A stretch of 64,000 nt of DNA from Pseudocolwellia sp. AS88 (GCF_030551755.1 NZ_JAUPEC010000007.1:62001-126000); one strand, 5' to 3'. Counted from the stretch's first letter, positions 1-11,294 are shown. Numbers and translations are program-made. The notes: a model not told the origin generated them from the sequence alone.

Positions 1-1817
1 GCCTCTATCGCCTTAGCAACTTTGTCGTTATAACCTTTAAGATTTCTGACACCAAGCTTTGACATTAACTGATAACGTCGCTCCATTTCTCCTACACACC
101 AACGCAGTGCATTTGCTGCTTCTTTCATGTCTGTAACTACCTCTGATAATAAATGAGGTATACCGTCGTAAACTGATAATTCTACTTGCTTGGGATCTAT
201 CATGATCATACGTACATCTTCAGGCGAAGATTTATATAAAATACTAACAATCATGGTATTAACTGCTACGGATTTACCTGAGCCTGTGGTACCCGCAACG
301 AGTAGATGTGGCATTTTAGCTAGGTCAGCAATAACCGGCTCTCCTGATATATCACTCCCAATGGCCATCGCCAAATTTGAGCTTGACTCAGAGAATTTTT
401 CACAAGAAATAACGTCGGCAAAGAATACAGTTTCACGGTGTTTGTTCGGTAATTCGATACCGATCACGGACTTACCTTCGATAACTTCAACAACACGAAC
501 ACTTTTTGCTGATAGCGACCGAGCTAAATCTTTCGATAAGTTGGTAATTTTACTGGCTTTAACGCCTGGGGCTAAATTCAATTCAAACCGGGTAATCACC
601 GGTCCAGGGAAAACACCAACCACTTCGGCTATAATCCCAAACTCAAGTAACTTTTCTTCGACTAAGCGAGAAACTCGATCGAGTTGTTCTTGATCAATGG
701 GGTGTTTAGCACGGTCTGGGCGATCTAATAAGTCAAGTCCAGGCATTCCTTTGTACTTGTCTTCTATGTCTGTCGATGGCGCTTGAGCTGCTGGCTTAGT
801 GGAAACGGGCATGACTATCTTTTCTACATCTTCAAAAGCAGCTACAATCTCGTCAGCATTAACATGCTCTTGAACATTAATTGCTAATGGCTCACCCATG
901 ATGTCGTTAATATCAACAAAAGGTTCAAGCTCATCATCAAGTTGATATGGGATATCATTATTACTTTGACTAATGATTTCATCATCCTTATTAGCTGACA
1001 AAGATGAAAACGCATGTTCAACATCATGCTTATTTTTGTCGATATCTGATGGCTCTTTCTTAGCAGTAATTTTTGCAGCTACACTCGATATTTTTTGTTT
1101 AAATTTAGAAGGTGTCGCTGGTGTTTTGTCTTCTATAACTGTCTGTTCAGGCTCTGGAGTATCATCTTCTTTTTCTTCAGTCCCAGAAGTGCCAAAATGC
1201 TCTTTTAGTAAACTAGGAAAACCTACTAGATACTGCATAGCACGTATTGTGTACAAGCCAATAGTGTCAATAAAAGCTAGTAAAGAAAAACCAGTTAACA
1301 ACACAAAGCCTGTGCCGCAAAGTAAAAGAAATATTAACGTGCTTCCTACAAATGAAAAGTAAGGTAATAAAGTATTACTTAGCACATCACCTATAATCCC
1401 ACCCGCTGAAAAATAAAAAATGTCGTCAAAGTTCATACTCGCGATCGAGGTAATGCCAACATACAATAAAATAAAGCCAATAAATTTTAACCCTAAAGTT
1501 AAATAATCAAGCTGCATTAATTTGTGATATTTTTGGAAAATTAGCCAACCCGTTAGTGCAATAACAAAAGGTAAGCTGTAAGCCACAACGCCAAAGAGGT
1601 TAAGAAGTAAATCAGATAAGTAGGCACCAACAGCTCCCCCCATATTACGAATAGCGGTTTGATAACCCGTTTGTGCCCAGCCTGGATCTGCAGAATCAAA
1701 AGTGAATAAGATAAGCATCATGTACATAGCGAAAACACATGAAACCAGCAATCCGGCTTCAAGTAGGCGTTGAACGCCATTTAATTTAGAAGATTCTTGA
1801 GACAATATATCTACCAT
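1..1817 (-). CDS. ftsK: DNA translocase FtsK, N-terminal two thirds (partial)
   Basis: Hexameric DNA pump at the division septum that clears chromosome ends and activates XerCD recombination at dif. The frame starts at the ATG at 1817 and runs off the left edge after about 605 codons. The first ~190 residues hold four hydrophobic segments (the membrane anchor), followed by an acidic, low-complexity linker rich in E, D and K, then the start of the motor domain. Walker A is GTTGSGKS at residues 509-516, followed by the family motif MIDPKQVELS. Walker B and the gamma domain lie outside the window. The linker is short compared with E. coli FtsK. It is followed on the right by lrp on the same strand, the usual ftsK-lrp neighbourhood in gammaproteobacteria. 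Identification is sure. Confidence 0.97.
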   Translation of the reverse strand, partial: MVDILSQESSKLNGVQRLLEAGLLVSCVFAMYMMLILFTFDSADPGWAQTGYQTAIRNMGGAVGAYLSDLLLNLFGVVAYSLPFVIALTGWLIFQKYHKLMQLDYLTLGLKFIGFILLYVGITSIASMNFDDIFYFSAGGIIGDVLSNTLLPYFSFVGSTLIFLLLCGTGFVLLTGFSLLAFIDTIGLYTIRAMQYLVGFPSLLKEHFGTSGTEEKEDDTPEPEQTVIEDKTPATPSKFKQKISSVAAKITAKKEPSDIDKNKHDVEHAFSSLSANKDDEIISQSNNDIPYQLDDELEPFVDINDIMGEPLAINVQEHVNADEIVAAFEDVEKIVMPVSTKPAAQAPSTDIEDKYKGMPGLDLLDRPDRAKHPIDQEQLDRVSRLVEEKLLEFGIIAEVVGVFPGPVITRFELNLAPGVKASKITNLSKDLARSLSAKSVRVVEVIEGKSVIGIELPNKHRETVFFADVISCEKFSESSSNLAMAIGSDISGEPVIADLAKMPHLLVAGTTGSGKSVAVNTMIVSILYKSSPEDVRMIMIDPKQVELSVYDGIPHLLSEVVTDMKEAANALRWCVGEMERRYQLMSKLGVRNLKGYNDKVAKAIE

Positions 1818-1878
1818 GAAAAATTGAAGAATTTAATACCTTATAAAATAACAAAATATTGGCCATATTAACATTTTT

Positions 1879-2346
1879 TTAGCGTTTAATTGGTAACACA
1901 TTGTTAGCTTTTACTTCTTCCATAACCACATAACTACGACTTTCACTTACAGAAGGTAACCTTAGTAATGTTTCACCGAGTAAATCGCGATATGCTGACA
2001 TATCTTTTACTCTAGTTTTAAGTAAAAAGTCGAAGTTACCAGACACCAGATGGCACTCTTGTATCACATCTAATGTTTGCACGGCTTTAGAAAAGTCATC
2101 AAACACATCAGGGCTGGTTTTAGTCAAAGTAATTTCTACAAACACTAATAAAGCAGCATCTAAATATTGTGCATTTAACTTTGCATTATACCCAAGAATA
2201 AATTTATCAGCCTCTAATCGCTTAACTCTTTCTAAACAAGGAGTTGGACTTAGCCCTACTTGTTTAGATAAATCAATATTTGATAATCTTCCATTTTTTT
2301 GTAGTTCATACAAAATATTTTTATCAATCCTATCTAGCTTTCGCAC
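1879..2346 (-). CDS. lrp: Leucine-responsive regulatory protein Lrp
   Basis: Lrp/AsnC-family global regulator of amino-acid metabolism. The N-terminal helix-turn-helix (about residues 5-50, with LDRIDKNILYELQKNGR and VGLSPTPCLERVKRLE) is followed by the RAM ligand-binding and oligomerisation domain. I place the start at the GTG at 2346, giving 155 residues, because AGAGG at 2354-2358 sits 7 nt upstream. The longer frame from the GTG at 2361 would put that Shine-Dalgarno inside the gene. The gene is divergent from ald, alanine dehydrogenase, whose homologues are often controlled by Lrp-type regulators, so the 150 bp between them is a likely operator region. The regulation is inference. Confidence 0.94.
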   Translation of the reverse strand: MRKLDRIDKNILYELQKNGRLSNIDLSKQVGLSPTPCLERVKRLEADKFILGYNAKLNAQYLDAALLVFVEITLTKTSPDVFDDFSKAVQTLDVIQECHLVSGNFDFLLKTRVKDMSAYRDLLGETLLRLPSVSESRSYVVMEEVKANNVLPIKR

Positions 2347-2495
2347 CCAAACACCTCTCACAATATTTTTATCTAAAAAGTAAAACCCATACAGAATAAT
2401 AATCTGATATTAACAAAATAACGACAGGTTAATCCAGTAAAACACAACTATACTAGCTTTAAATAAAACACTCACAAAAAACAGAGAAAACAATT

Positions 2496-3617
2496 ATGAT
2501 CATCGGTGTACCAAAAGAAATAAAAAACCACGAATACCGTATTGGCCTTACTCCAGCAGGTGTTAAAGAATTAACTGTAAATGGCCACGAAGTTATTGTT
2601 GAAAACAATGGCGGCGCAGCAATTGGCTTTGAAAACGATCAGTACGTAGCTGCTGGTGCAAAAATAATCGATACTGCTGAAGAGATTTTTGCAACGGCTG
2701 ATATGATTATCAAAGTAAAAGAACCTCAACCAAATGAATGTAAAATGCTTCGCGCTGGCCAAGTATTATTTACTTATTTACATTTAGCACCAGATCCAAA
2801 GCAAACTGAATTACTTGTTGCCTCTGGCGCAACTTGTATTGCTTACGAAACAGTTACTGCTGCTGCTGGTGGTTTACCATTATTAGCACCTATGTCTGAA
2901 GTAGCTGGTCGTATGTCTATTCAAGCTGGTGCTCACGCACTTGAAAAAGCTCAAGGTGGTTTAGGTGCTTTATTAGGTGGTGTACCTGGTGTTGCTCCTG
3001 CAAAAGTATTAATCGTTGGTGGTGGTGTTGTTGGTACTCAAGCAGCTCGTATGGCTGTTGGTATGGGTGCTGATGTTACAATTCTTGACCGTTCACTTCC
3101 TCGTTTACGTCAACTTGATGTTGAATTTGATGGTCGTTTAAAAACTGTTTATTCAACTGCTGACGCTATGGATCAATTAATTGTAGAAGCTGACTTAGTT
3201 ATTGGTGCTGTATTAATCCCTGGTGCTGCTGCTCCTAAACTAGTCACTGCTGAACACATCAAAATGATGAAGAAAGGCGCTGTAGTTGTAGATGTTGCGA
3301 TTGACCAAGGCGGTTGTTTTGAAACGTCTAAAGCAACAACTCACCAAGATCCAACTTATGTTGTTGACGATGTTGTACATTACTGTGTAGCGAACATGCC
3401 TGGTGGCGTAGCACGTACTTCAACAATGGCGTTAACTAACGCAACTATGCCATTCGCTGTAACTTTAGCGAATAAAGGTGCTAAACAAGCAATGCTTGAT
3501 GATGTTCATCTTATGAATGGCTTAAACGTTTTAGGTGGAAAAATCACTTACAAGCCAGTTGCTGATGTATTAGGTTATGACTACGTAGCTCCTGAAGAAG
3601 CAATTGCATCTTTATAG
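2496..3617 (+). CDS. ald: Alanine dehydrogenase
   Basis: NAD-dependent oxidative deamination of L-alanine to pyruvate and ammonia. The protein is 373 residues, the normal length. It opens with MIIGVPKEIKNHEYRIGLTP, the family N-terminal signature with the substrate-binding Arg and nearby Lys. The Rossmann glycine motif VLIVGGGVVGTQAARMA lies near residues 170-185. The C-terminal half carries VVDVAIDQGGCFETS and the His in VVHYCVANMPG. It is a single gene ending in a strong terminator, and divergent from lrp. Codon use is heavily biased to GCT, GGT and GTT, as expected for a highly expressed gene. The Shine-Dalgarno is poor (AGAGAAAA before the ATG). Confidence 0.97.
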   Translation: MIIGVPKEIKNHEYRIGLTPAGVKELTVNGHEVIVENNGGAAIGFENDQYVAAGAKIIDTAEEIFATADMIIKVKEPQPNECKMLRAGQVLFTYLHLAPDPKQTELLVASGATCIAYETVTAAAGGLPLLAPMSEVAGRMSIQAGAHALEKAQGGLGALLGGVPGVAPAKVLIVGGGVVGTQAARMAVGMGADVTILDRSLPRLRQLDVEFDGRLKTVYSTADAMDQLIVEADLVIGAVLIPGAAAPKLVTAEHIKMMKKGAVVVDVAIDQGGCFETSKATTHQDPTYVVDDVVHYCVANMPGGVARTSTMALTNATMPFAVTLANKGAKQAMLDDVHLMNGLNVLGGKITYKPVADVLGYDYVAPEEAIASL

Positions 3618-3672
3618 TAAAATAATGATAAATTAGATAGCACTAATAGTTGGTGCAATTTAATATTATTTG

Positions 3673-3708
3673 AAAACCTCTGTTATATTTCTGACAGAGG
3701 TTTTTTTT
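3673..3708 (+). terminator. Terminator after ald
   Basis: An 11-bp perfect stem (AAAACCTCTGT at 3673-3683 with ACAGAGGTTTT at 3694-3704) and a 10-nt loop, running straight into a T tract. This is a textbook Rho-independent terminator about 55 nt after the ald stop. Confidence 0.93.
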
Positions 3709-3788
3709 ATCCATAGCTTAAAGCTGACCATATGGTTAGGTTGTGTTATATTCCAATAATCATGAAAATATTATAGAGGAAATTAATC

Positions 3789-4628
3789 ATGCAAATTCAG
3801 GTTGTCGATTATCAAGATAAAGATGCTGGAAAATTATTTGTTCAAAGCTTAAGAGAAACTGGTTTTGGTGTATTAATAAATCACCCAATTCAGCAAGAGC
3901 TTGTAGAGTCTATTTATAAAAATTGGTATGAATACTTTAGCACTGAAGAAAAGCGTGAATTAAGTTTTGACCCAGAAAAACAAGATGGGTACTTTTCAAC
4001 TGAAATATCAGAAACAGCTAAAGGCCATGCGAAAAAAGACATAAAGGAATATTTCCACGTTTATCCTTGGGGACGAATTCCTGAGCAACTAAAAAAAGAA
4101 ATTCTCACTTATTATGACAACGCTTCTGAACTTGCCGCTGAATTACTTGATTGGGTAGAAAAATACGGCCCAGAAAATGTTTCGTCAAAGTATTCAGAAA
4201 AGCTGTCTAATATGATTAAAGATACGCCAAATACCTTATTAAGAATTTTACATTATCCGCCACTTAGCGGTGATGAAGAACCTGGAGCTGTAAGAGCCGC
4301 TGCTCATGAAGACATTAATTTGTTAACCATATTACCTGCAGCGAATGAACCAGGACTTCAAGTACAAAAACAAGATGGTTCATGGGTTGACGTACCTTCT
4401 GATTTTGGTAGCTTAATTATTAATATTGGCGATATGTTACAAGAAGCCTCGGGGGGATATTTTCCTTCAACCAGTCATCGTGTTATTAATCCTTCTGGCA
4501 AGGCAAGTGAAAAGTCTAGAATATCGTTGCCATTATTCCTACATCCTCGCAGTGAAGTTGTTCTATCTGAACGACATACTCAAAGAAGTTACCTTTTAGA
4601 AAGACTAAAAGAGCTAGGTGTTAAATAG
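3789..4628 (+). CDS. 2-oxoglutarate/Fe(II)-dependent oxygenase, isopenicillin N synthase-like
   Basis: Non-haem iron oxygenase of the 2OG-Fe(II) superfamily, 279 residues. The N-terminal DIOX_N-like part contains the ETGFGVLINHPI segment. The catalytic C-terminal half has the iron-binding HxD in AAAHEDINLLTILP, a distal His in STSHRVINP and the 2-oxoglutarate-binding RxS in RISLPLF. All three metal ligands and the cosubstrate Arg are therefore present and the enzyme should be active. Substrate is unknown; the family covers many small-molecule hydroxylases and desaturases, and no pathway genes flank it (ald upstream, trxB downstream). AGAGGAAATTAATC precedes the ATG, a good Shine-Dalgarno. Confidence 0.88.
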   Translation: MQIQVVDYQDKDAGKLFVQSLRETGFGVLINHPIQQELVESIYKNWYEYFSTEEKRELSFDPEKQDGYFSTEISETAKGHAKKDIKEYFHVYPWGRIPEQLKKEILTYYDNASELAAELLDWVEKYGPENVSSKYSEKLSNMIKDTPNTLLRILHYPPLSGDEEPGAVRAAAHEDINLLTILPAANEPGLQVQKQDGSWVDVPSDFGSLIINIGDMLQEASGGYFPSTSHRVINPSGKASEKSRISLPLFLHPRSEVVLSERHTQRSYLLERLKELGVK

Positions 4629-4647
4629 TTATTTTTTTACGGCAAAT

Positions 4648-4677
4648 AATGGGTTATAGCAATTTCAATAACCCATT
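4648..4677 (+). terminator. Possible terminator hairpin after the oxygenase gene
   Basis: A perfect 10-bp inverted repeat (AATGGGTTAT and ATAACCCATT) with a 10-nt loop, 19 nt after the stop. The downstream T run is weak, so termination is inferred from position only. Confidence 0.5.
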
Positions 4678-5924
<1,247 letters not shown>

Positions 5925-5964
5925 TTTTTAACATTCCTAATTTAATAACGATAAGTCTAGTAAA

Positions 5965-6669
5965 ATGAATCAAACTCTTGAATTATTGAGCAACGAGAGT
6001 TTGGTATTCCCTCCTCTAGAAAATGCCTTAACAGAACCTAATGGTTTACTTGCTGTAGGTGGCGACTTAAGTGTTGAGCGTTTATGTAGCGCTTATCGTC
6101 ATGGTGCTTTTCCTTGGTATTCAGATGAAGATCCTATTATGTGGTGGAGCCCTGACCCTAGAGCTATCATTACTACTTCATCGATCAAAATAAATAGAAC
6201 CCTAAGAAAAGTTTTAAAACAGAAGAACTTCACTGTATCAATCAATAAAGCATTTGATGATGTGATAAGCCTTTGTGCAGATGCACCTTTTAGAAAAGAA
6301 GATACTTGGATTGTCTCTGACATGATCAAAGCTTATAAACAATTACATCAACAAGGTCATGCTCACAGTATTGAAGTATGGCAAAATGATGAATTAGTTG
6401 GCGGCTTGTATGGCGTAGCAGTGAGTGGATATTTCTCAGGCGAGTCTATGTTCTACAAAGTAAGTAATGCCTCTAAAATAGCTCTTGTAGCCTTAGCACA
6501 GTACTTAGAAAGTGTTAATATAACCATGATAGATTGCCAGATGCTAAATCCATTTTTAGAAGATATGGGGTGTACTGAAGTTTCACGAGACTATTTTATT
6601 GCGTTGCAGAAAAAGCATTTATCAATGACCATCCCTAAAGACTTTTGGCTACCAAAAGAAATTAAATAA
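5965..6669 (+). CDS. aat: Leucyl/phenylalanyl-tRNA-protein transferase
   Basis: Transfers Leu or Phe from aminoacyl-tRNA to N-terminal Lys or Arg of proteins, making a primary N-degron. It is 234 residues, the usual length. Signature segments seen are FPPLENALTEPNGLLAVGGD, AYRHGAFPWY followed by WWSPDPRA, and GGLYGVAVSGYFSGESMFY in the catalytic GNAT-like domain. The gene is 40 nt after trxB and 18 nt before bpt, so the three are probably co-transcribed. Together with bpt and the nearby clpS-clpA it completes the bacterial N-degron pathway within 4.6 kb. Confidence 0.97.
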   Translation: MNQTLELLSNESLVFPPLENALTEPNGLLAVGGDLSVERLCSAYRHGAFPWYSDEDPIMWWSPDPRAIITTSSIKINRTLRKVLKQKNFTVSINKAFDDVISLCADAPFRKEDTWIVSDMIKAYKQLHQQGHAHSIEVWQNDELVGGLYGVAVSGYFSGESMFYKVSNASKIALVALAQYLESVNITMIDCQMLNPFLEDMGCTEVSRDYFIALQKKHLSMTIPKDFWLPKEIK

Positions 6670-6687
6670 CTGAACTAAGTTTATTCT

Positions 6688-7389
6688 ATGTCTAATGATT
6701 ACCAGTTTGGAGTCACCCAACCTTTTACCTGTAACTATTTACCTGATCAAGAAGAGCGCTTACTCGTTGCTGTAGATGAACGATTACATAATACAGAGCA
6801 GTATTCATGGCTGATGGCGAATGGTTTTAGACGAAGTGGAGATCAAATTTATCGACCTCATTGTATAGATTGTAAAGCATGTAAATCTATTCGAGTGATC
6901 CCTGAACTATTTACTCTATCGAAAAGCCAAAGGCGCTTACTCAAAAAAAATAAAGACTATGTATTAAAAATATCAAAAGAATCCAAAGAGAGTTATTACG
7001 AGTTATACGAAAACTATATTAATACTATTCACCATGATGGCAGCATGTTTCCTGCTAATATTGCGCAATATGAAACGTTTTCTAAAAGTAACGTTTCTGA
7101 ACAATTATTTATTGAAACTTGGGATGGAGATACATTAATTTCAGTAGCAGTTACAGATGTATTAGTAGATGCCCTTTCCGCAGTTTATACTTTCTATCAT
7201 CCTGATTACCGAACAAAAGGCTTAGGTGTGTTTTCGATACTTAATCAAATAGAATTAACTAAACTTCACAAGAAAGAATATTTATATTTAGGTTATCAAA
7301 TTGATAGCTGTCAGAAAATGAATTATAAAAATAAGTATTATCCATACCAAGAATTAATAGAAAATAGATGGATTACAACAAATAAATAG
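6688..7389 (+). CDS. bpt: Aspartate/glutamate leucyltransferase (Bpt)
   Basis: Leucylates proteins with N-terminal Asp or Glu, the second N-degron-generating transferase; it is absent from E. coli but common in Vibrio and Alteromonadales. The protein has 233 residues. The N-terminal part has the Cys-rich segment [17 protein letters not shown], typical of ATE1-like enzymes, and the C-terminal part has [21 protein letters not shown], a GNAT-fold segment. It follows aat by 18 nt, so it is very likely in the same transcript. Older annotations call it ate, arginyl-tRNA-protein transferase; the bacterial enzymes use leucine. Confidence 0.95.
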   Translation: MSNDYQFGVTQPFTCNYLPDQEERLLVAVDERLHNTEQYSWLMANGFRRSGDQIYRPHCIDCKACKSIRVIPELFTLSKSQRRLLKKNKDYVLKISKESKESYYELYENYINTIHHDGSMFPANIAQYETFSKSNVSEQLFIETWDGDTLISVAVTDVLVDALSAVYTFYHPDYRTKGLGVFSILNQIELTKLHKKEYLYLGYQIDSCQKMNYKNKYYPYQELIENRWITTNK

Positions 7390-7737
<348 letters not shown>

Positions 7738-7756
7738 TAACTTTATAATACAATTA

Positions 7757-7790
7757 AAAAGCCCAGTTGATTACAACTGGGCTTTTATTT
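7757..7790. terminator. Bidirectional terminator between infA and clpA
   Basis: A 13-bp perfect stem (AAAAGCCCAGTTG at 7757-7769 with CAACTGGGCTTTT at 7774-7786) and a 4-nt loop. It has a T run on the plus side and an A run that gives a T run on the minus side, so it can serve both converging genes. Confidence 0.93.
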
Positions 7791-7859
7791 GTCTGCTATT
7801 TAATATTCAACCATCTATTAAATGATTATTAGATGGTTAAATATAGCGGCTAATATCAA

Positions 7860-10118
7860 CTAATGCTCTACTAGCTCTTTCTTTGATTCACACTGAATAA
7901 CAAGTTTGTCTTTCTTCACATCAACTTTAGCAACGCCACCATGAGTTAGATCACCAAACAATAACTCGTTTGCTAAGTTTTTCTTCAAATGTTCTTGAAT
8001 CAATCTAGCCATAGGTCTTGCTCCCATATTCTTATCGTAACCTTTTTCAGCTAACCAATCTTTGGCTGCTTTTGAAAGCTCTAAAGATACACCTTTCTCA
8101 TCTAATTGCGCTTGAAGTTCAACAATAAACTTGTCAACAACTTGATGAATTATCTCAGTGCTTAAATGGTTAAACCAAACAATATTATCTAAGCGGTTGC
8201 GAAACTCTGGAGAGAACACTTTATTAATCTCTTCCATAGCATTTAAACTCGTATCTTGTTGTTTGAAACCAATAGATTGCTTCGTTGTTTCAGTAACACC
8301 CGCGTTAGTTGTTAATACAATAATAACGTTTCTAAAGTCAGCTTTACGGCCATTATTATCAGTTAATGTGCCGTGGTCCATTACTTGTAAAAGTATATTG
8401 AACACATCTGGATGTGCTTTTTCAATTTCATCAAGTAAAACCACTGAGTGTGGATGTTTAAGAACCGCATCAGTTAACAAACCACCTTGTTCATAACCTA
8501 CATACCCTGGAGGAGCACCTATAAGCCTACTTACAGCATGTTTCTCCATATACTCAGACATGTCGTAACGGAGTAATTCAACACCTAAAGTTTTCGCTAG
8601 CTGTTGTGTAACTTCTGTTTTACCAACACCTGTCGGCCCAGCAAATAAGAATGAACCGATTGGTTTTTCTTCATTGCCTAAACCAGCACGAGATAAACGA
8701 ATAACTGATGTAAGTTCATCAATAGCATGATCTTGTCCAAACACCACCATTTTCAGGTTTCTATCTAAGGTTTTAAGGCTGTTAGTTTCCGTTGAAGATA
8801 CTGACTTCTCTGGAATACGAGCCATTTTAGCAACAATCGTCTCAATATCTGTGTTGTTGATGATCTTCTTACGTTTAGATGCAGCAACAAGCTGTTGTTT
8901 CGCACCTGCCTCATCAATAACATCTATAGCTTTGTCAGGTAAGAAACGTTCGTTAATATATTTAGCAGATAGTTGAGCCGCAGCTTTTAACGCTTTATTG
9001 GTATAACGAATACCGTGATGTGTTTCATACTTCTCTTTCAAACCTTGTAGGATTTTAGTTGTGTCATCAATACTTGGTTCAGCAACATCAATCTTTTGGA
9101 AGCGTCTAGCTAAAGCACGGTCTTTCTCAAATATGCTGTTATATTCTTGATAAGTAGTAGAGCCAATACAACGTAATTTACCTGAAGACAATAACGGCTT
9201 AAGTAAGTTAGAAGCATCCATCATTCCGCCTGAAGCAGCACCAGCACCAATTATTGTATGAATTTCATCAATAAATAAAATGGCGTTTGTGTCTGTTTCA
9301 AGTTCTTTTAAAACAGCTTTAAATCTTTTCTCGAAATCACCACGATATTTTGTTCCTGCTAACAATGCGCCCATGTCTAACGAATAGATGGTTGCATCAG
9401 CCAAAAATTCTGGTGATTTGTCTGAAATAATTAAATTAGCTAAACCTTCAGCTATTGCCGTTTTACCAACACCTGCTTCCCCAACATACAACGGGTTATT
9501 TTTACGACGACGACTTAACACTTGAAGTGTTCGCTCTAATTCATCAGTTCTGCCGATAAGCGGATCAATATTGCCTTTTAAGGCTTCTTCGTTAAGGTTA
9601 ACGGCAAAGTTATCAATCGTACGTGCTTCTTCTTCAACCTTTTGATCAACATCTTCTGCTGAATGCAAAGGTTCATTACTTTCAATTTTAGAAATACCAT
9701 GAGAAATAAAATTAACGATATCTAAGCGAGTCACATCTAATTTTTTAAGAAAATAGGCTGCTTGGGATTCTTGCTCACTGAAAATAGCCACAAGTACATT
9801 AGCGCCATTAACTTCGCTTTTACCTGAAGATTGCACATGAAAAACAGCACGTTGTAACACGCGTTGAAATCCTAATGTTGGTTGTGTTTCTCTTTCTAAT
9901 TCACTTTCAGGAATGACAGGAGTTGTTTCTCCTATAAAACTAAGTAATTCCTTACTTAATTGGGAAATATCCGCGCCACAAGCTGTAAGAGCTTCTATTG
10001 AGGCAGGATTATCTAATAATGCGAGTAATAAATGCTCTACCGTCATAAATTCGTGACGAGAATCTTTAGCTTGACGAAAAGCTAAGTTTAATGAACTTTC
10101 TAAATCTTTATTTAGCAT
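7860..10118 (-). CDS. clpA: ATP-dependent Clp protease ATP-binding subunit ClpA
   Basis: AAA+ unfoldase that feeds substrates into ClpP. The protein has 752 residues, close to the 758 of E. coli. The N-terminal Clp_N double repeat (about residues 1-145) is the ClpS docking domain. AAA-1 has Walker A GEAGVGKT and Walker B ILFIDEIHT; AAA-2 has Walker A GPTGVGKT and VVLLDEIEKAHPDV. The IGF-type loop for ClpP contact is present as SIGFKQQ. It follows clpS by 30 nt on the same strand, so clpS-clpA is an operon. TGGAGTAAAG precedes the ATG. Confidence 0.97.
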   Translation of the reverse strand: MLNKDLESSLNLAFRQAKDSRHEFMTVEHLLLALLDNPASIEALTACGADISQLSKELLSFIGETTPVIPESELERETQPTLGFQRVLQRAVFHVQSSGKSEVNGANVLVAIFSEQESQAAYFLKKLDVTRLDIVNFISHGISKIESNEPLHSAEDVDQKVEEEARTIDNFAVNLNEEALKGNIDPLIGRTDELERTLQVLSRRRKNNPLYVGEAGVGKTAIAEGLANLIISDKSPEFLADATIYSLDMGALLAGTKYRGDFEKRFKAVLKELETDTNAILFIDEIHTIIGAGAASGGMMDASNLLKPLLSSGKLRCIGSTTYQEYNSIFEKDRALARRFQKIDVAEPSIDDTTKILQGLKEKYETHHGIRYTNKALKAAAQLSAKYINERFLPDKAIDVIDEAGAKQQLVAASKRKKIINNTDIETIVAKMARIPEKSVSSTETNSLKTLDRNLKMVVFGQDHAIDELTSVIRLSRAGLGNEEKPIGSFLFAGPTGVGKTEVTQQLAKTLGVELLRYDMSEYMEKHAVSRLIGAPPGYVGYEQGGLLTDAVLKHPHSVVLLDEIEKAHPDVFNILLQVMDHGTLTDNNGRKADFRNVIIVLTTNAGVTETTKQSIGFKQQDTSLNAMEEINKVFSPEFRNRLDNIVWFNHLSTEIIHQVVDKFIVELQAQLDEKGVSLELSKAAKDWLAEKGYDKNMGARPMARLIQEHLKKNLANELLFGDLTHGGVAKVDVKKDKLVIQCESKKELVEH

Positions 10119-10148
10119 ACTTTACTCCACTGTCAAAAACATACTGCA

Positions 10149-10469
10149 TTACACTTTTTCCATTGTGCACTTTAATGGGTGCTGGTGTTCTTTAGCATAA
10201 CTACTAACTTGGCTTACTTTGGTCTCTGCAATTTCTGCAGTAAATGTGCCACAACTCCCCTTACCTTTATAATGTATATCAAGCATGATATCTGTAGCTC
10301 GATCTGAGTCCATATTAAAAAAGAGTCGTAATACCTCTACCACAAAGTCCATAGGCGTATAATCATCATTTAACAATATAACGTTATACATCGGAGGTTT
10401 AACATTATCAATTTCAATAATTTCTTCAAGTAGCTCTTGGTTGTCCGTAAGCTCTTTCCATTTACTCAT
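10149..10469 (-). CDS. clpS: ATP-dependent Clp protease adaptor ClpS
   Basis: Adaptor that recognises N-degron proteins (N-terminal Leu, Phe, Tyr, Trp) and passes them to ClpA. It has 106 residues, the E. coli length. The core contains [20 protein letters not shown], the pocket-lining segment, and [20 protein letters not shown]. First gene of the clpS-clpA operon and divergent from cspD, the standard arrangement. The aat and bpt transferases that make its substrates are encoded 3 kb away. Confidence 0.98.
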   Translation of the reverse strand: MSKWKELTDNQELLEEIIEIDNVKPPMYNVILLNDDYTPMDFVVEVLRLFFNMDSDRATDIMLDIHYKGKGSCGTFTAEIAETKVSQVSSYAKEHQHPLKCTMEKV

Positions 10470-10684
10470 ATTTATATACTAGCCTGTAGATAATAATTTT
10501 GCTGCAATTTTTAATACTATTTTAATGTTTAATCATGTTAAAAAATAGTGAAATTTAACTTGACTAATAATCAAAGTATTCTAGGATTTAAGTGTGATGG
10601 TAATTTAATCACAGCTTAATTTTTAAGGTGCTTAAGAAAGACAAGTATATACCTAGTTGATTTTTAAAAAAAGGATGTAGAAGT

Positions 10685-10909
10685 ATGGCTCAGGGTACAG
10701 TTAAATGGTTTAACAACGCTAAAGGTTTTGGTTTTATCCGCCCCGAAGAAGGTGGCGAAGATATATTTGCTCATTATTCGACTATTCAGATGGAAGGTTA
10801 CCGCACGTTAAAAGCGGGACAAGACGTTAATTATGAAATAGACGCAGGGCCTAAAGGCCATCATGCAGCAAGTATTACCCCAACAGATATCGAACCTACT
10901 GAAGATTAA
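10685..10909 (+). CDS. cspD: Cold shock-like protein CspD
   Basis: Single-stranded nucleic-acid-binding cold-shock-domain protein; CspD inhibits DNA replication in stationary phase in E. coli. It has 74 residues. RNP1 is GFGFI and RNP2 is DIFAHYS, with MAQGTVKWFNNAKGFGFIRP at the start. The name CspD rather than CspA rests on the divergent position next to clpS and on the acidic C-terminal tail, both typical of cspD. AAAAAAGGATG precedes the ATG. Confidence 0.93.
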   Translation: MAQGTVKWFNNAKGFGFIRPEEGGEDIFAHYSTIQMEGYRTLKAGQDVNYEIDAGPKGHHAASITPTDIEPTED

Positions 10910-10913
10910 GTTA

Positions 10914-10956
10914 TAGGGGGAATAAGGCCTTTAAGGGTTAGGTTTTATTCCTCCTG
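10914..10956 (+). terminator. Probable cspD terminator
   Basis: GGGGGAATAA at 10916-10925 pairs with TTATTCCTCC at 10945-10954 with one mismatch, closing a loop with AAGGCCTT. It sits 6 nt after the cspD stop; the T tract after it is short (CTTTTCT). Confidence 0.55.
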
Positions 10957-11263
10957 ACTTTTCTCTATCCAAAAGTTTATTATTAAGATAACTAAACTTC
11001 ATATAACATTGTTTAAATCTCCAAAAAATCAAAAAGCACATTAACTAACACTCCTCCTTGAATAATTCTTGCCTATTTAAATAATAATTTAAGAGTAACG
11101 TACTTTTGAAAAGTATTAATAAGGGCCTGTATCGACCCACCCACAATAATATTTGACTTTACTGGATCGTGATTTCATCTTAGAAAGATTATTAAAGGGA
11201 TTAATCAGCAGTTATATTTAAGCAGTTTGTTAATGTGGCTCAATTAATTTCTATATTTCAGGC
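10957..11263. other. Gene-free stretch between cspD and icd
   Basis: About 300 AT-rich bases with no open frame of coding character on either strand. The only pattern I noticed is TACTTTTGAAAAGTA near 11101, a short inverted repeat. Nothing else is supported. Confidence 0.5.
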
Positions 11264-11294
11264 AAAAAAAAGCTGAGTTTACACTCAGCTTTTT
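11264..11294 (-). terminator. Terminator of icd
   Basis: AGCTGAGT (11271-11278) and ACTCAGCT (11283-11290) form a tight hairpin. Read on the minus strand it is followed by seven T, about 20 nt beyond the icd stop. Confidence 0.9.

Noticed and set aside
190-1362. Plus-strand open frames opposite ftsK
   Set aside because: The minus-strand reading is an unbroken FtsK with all motifs; the plus-strand frames are shadows.
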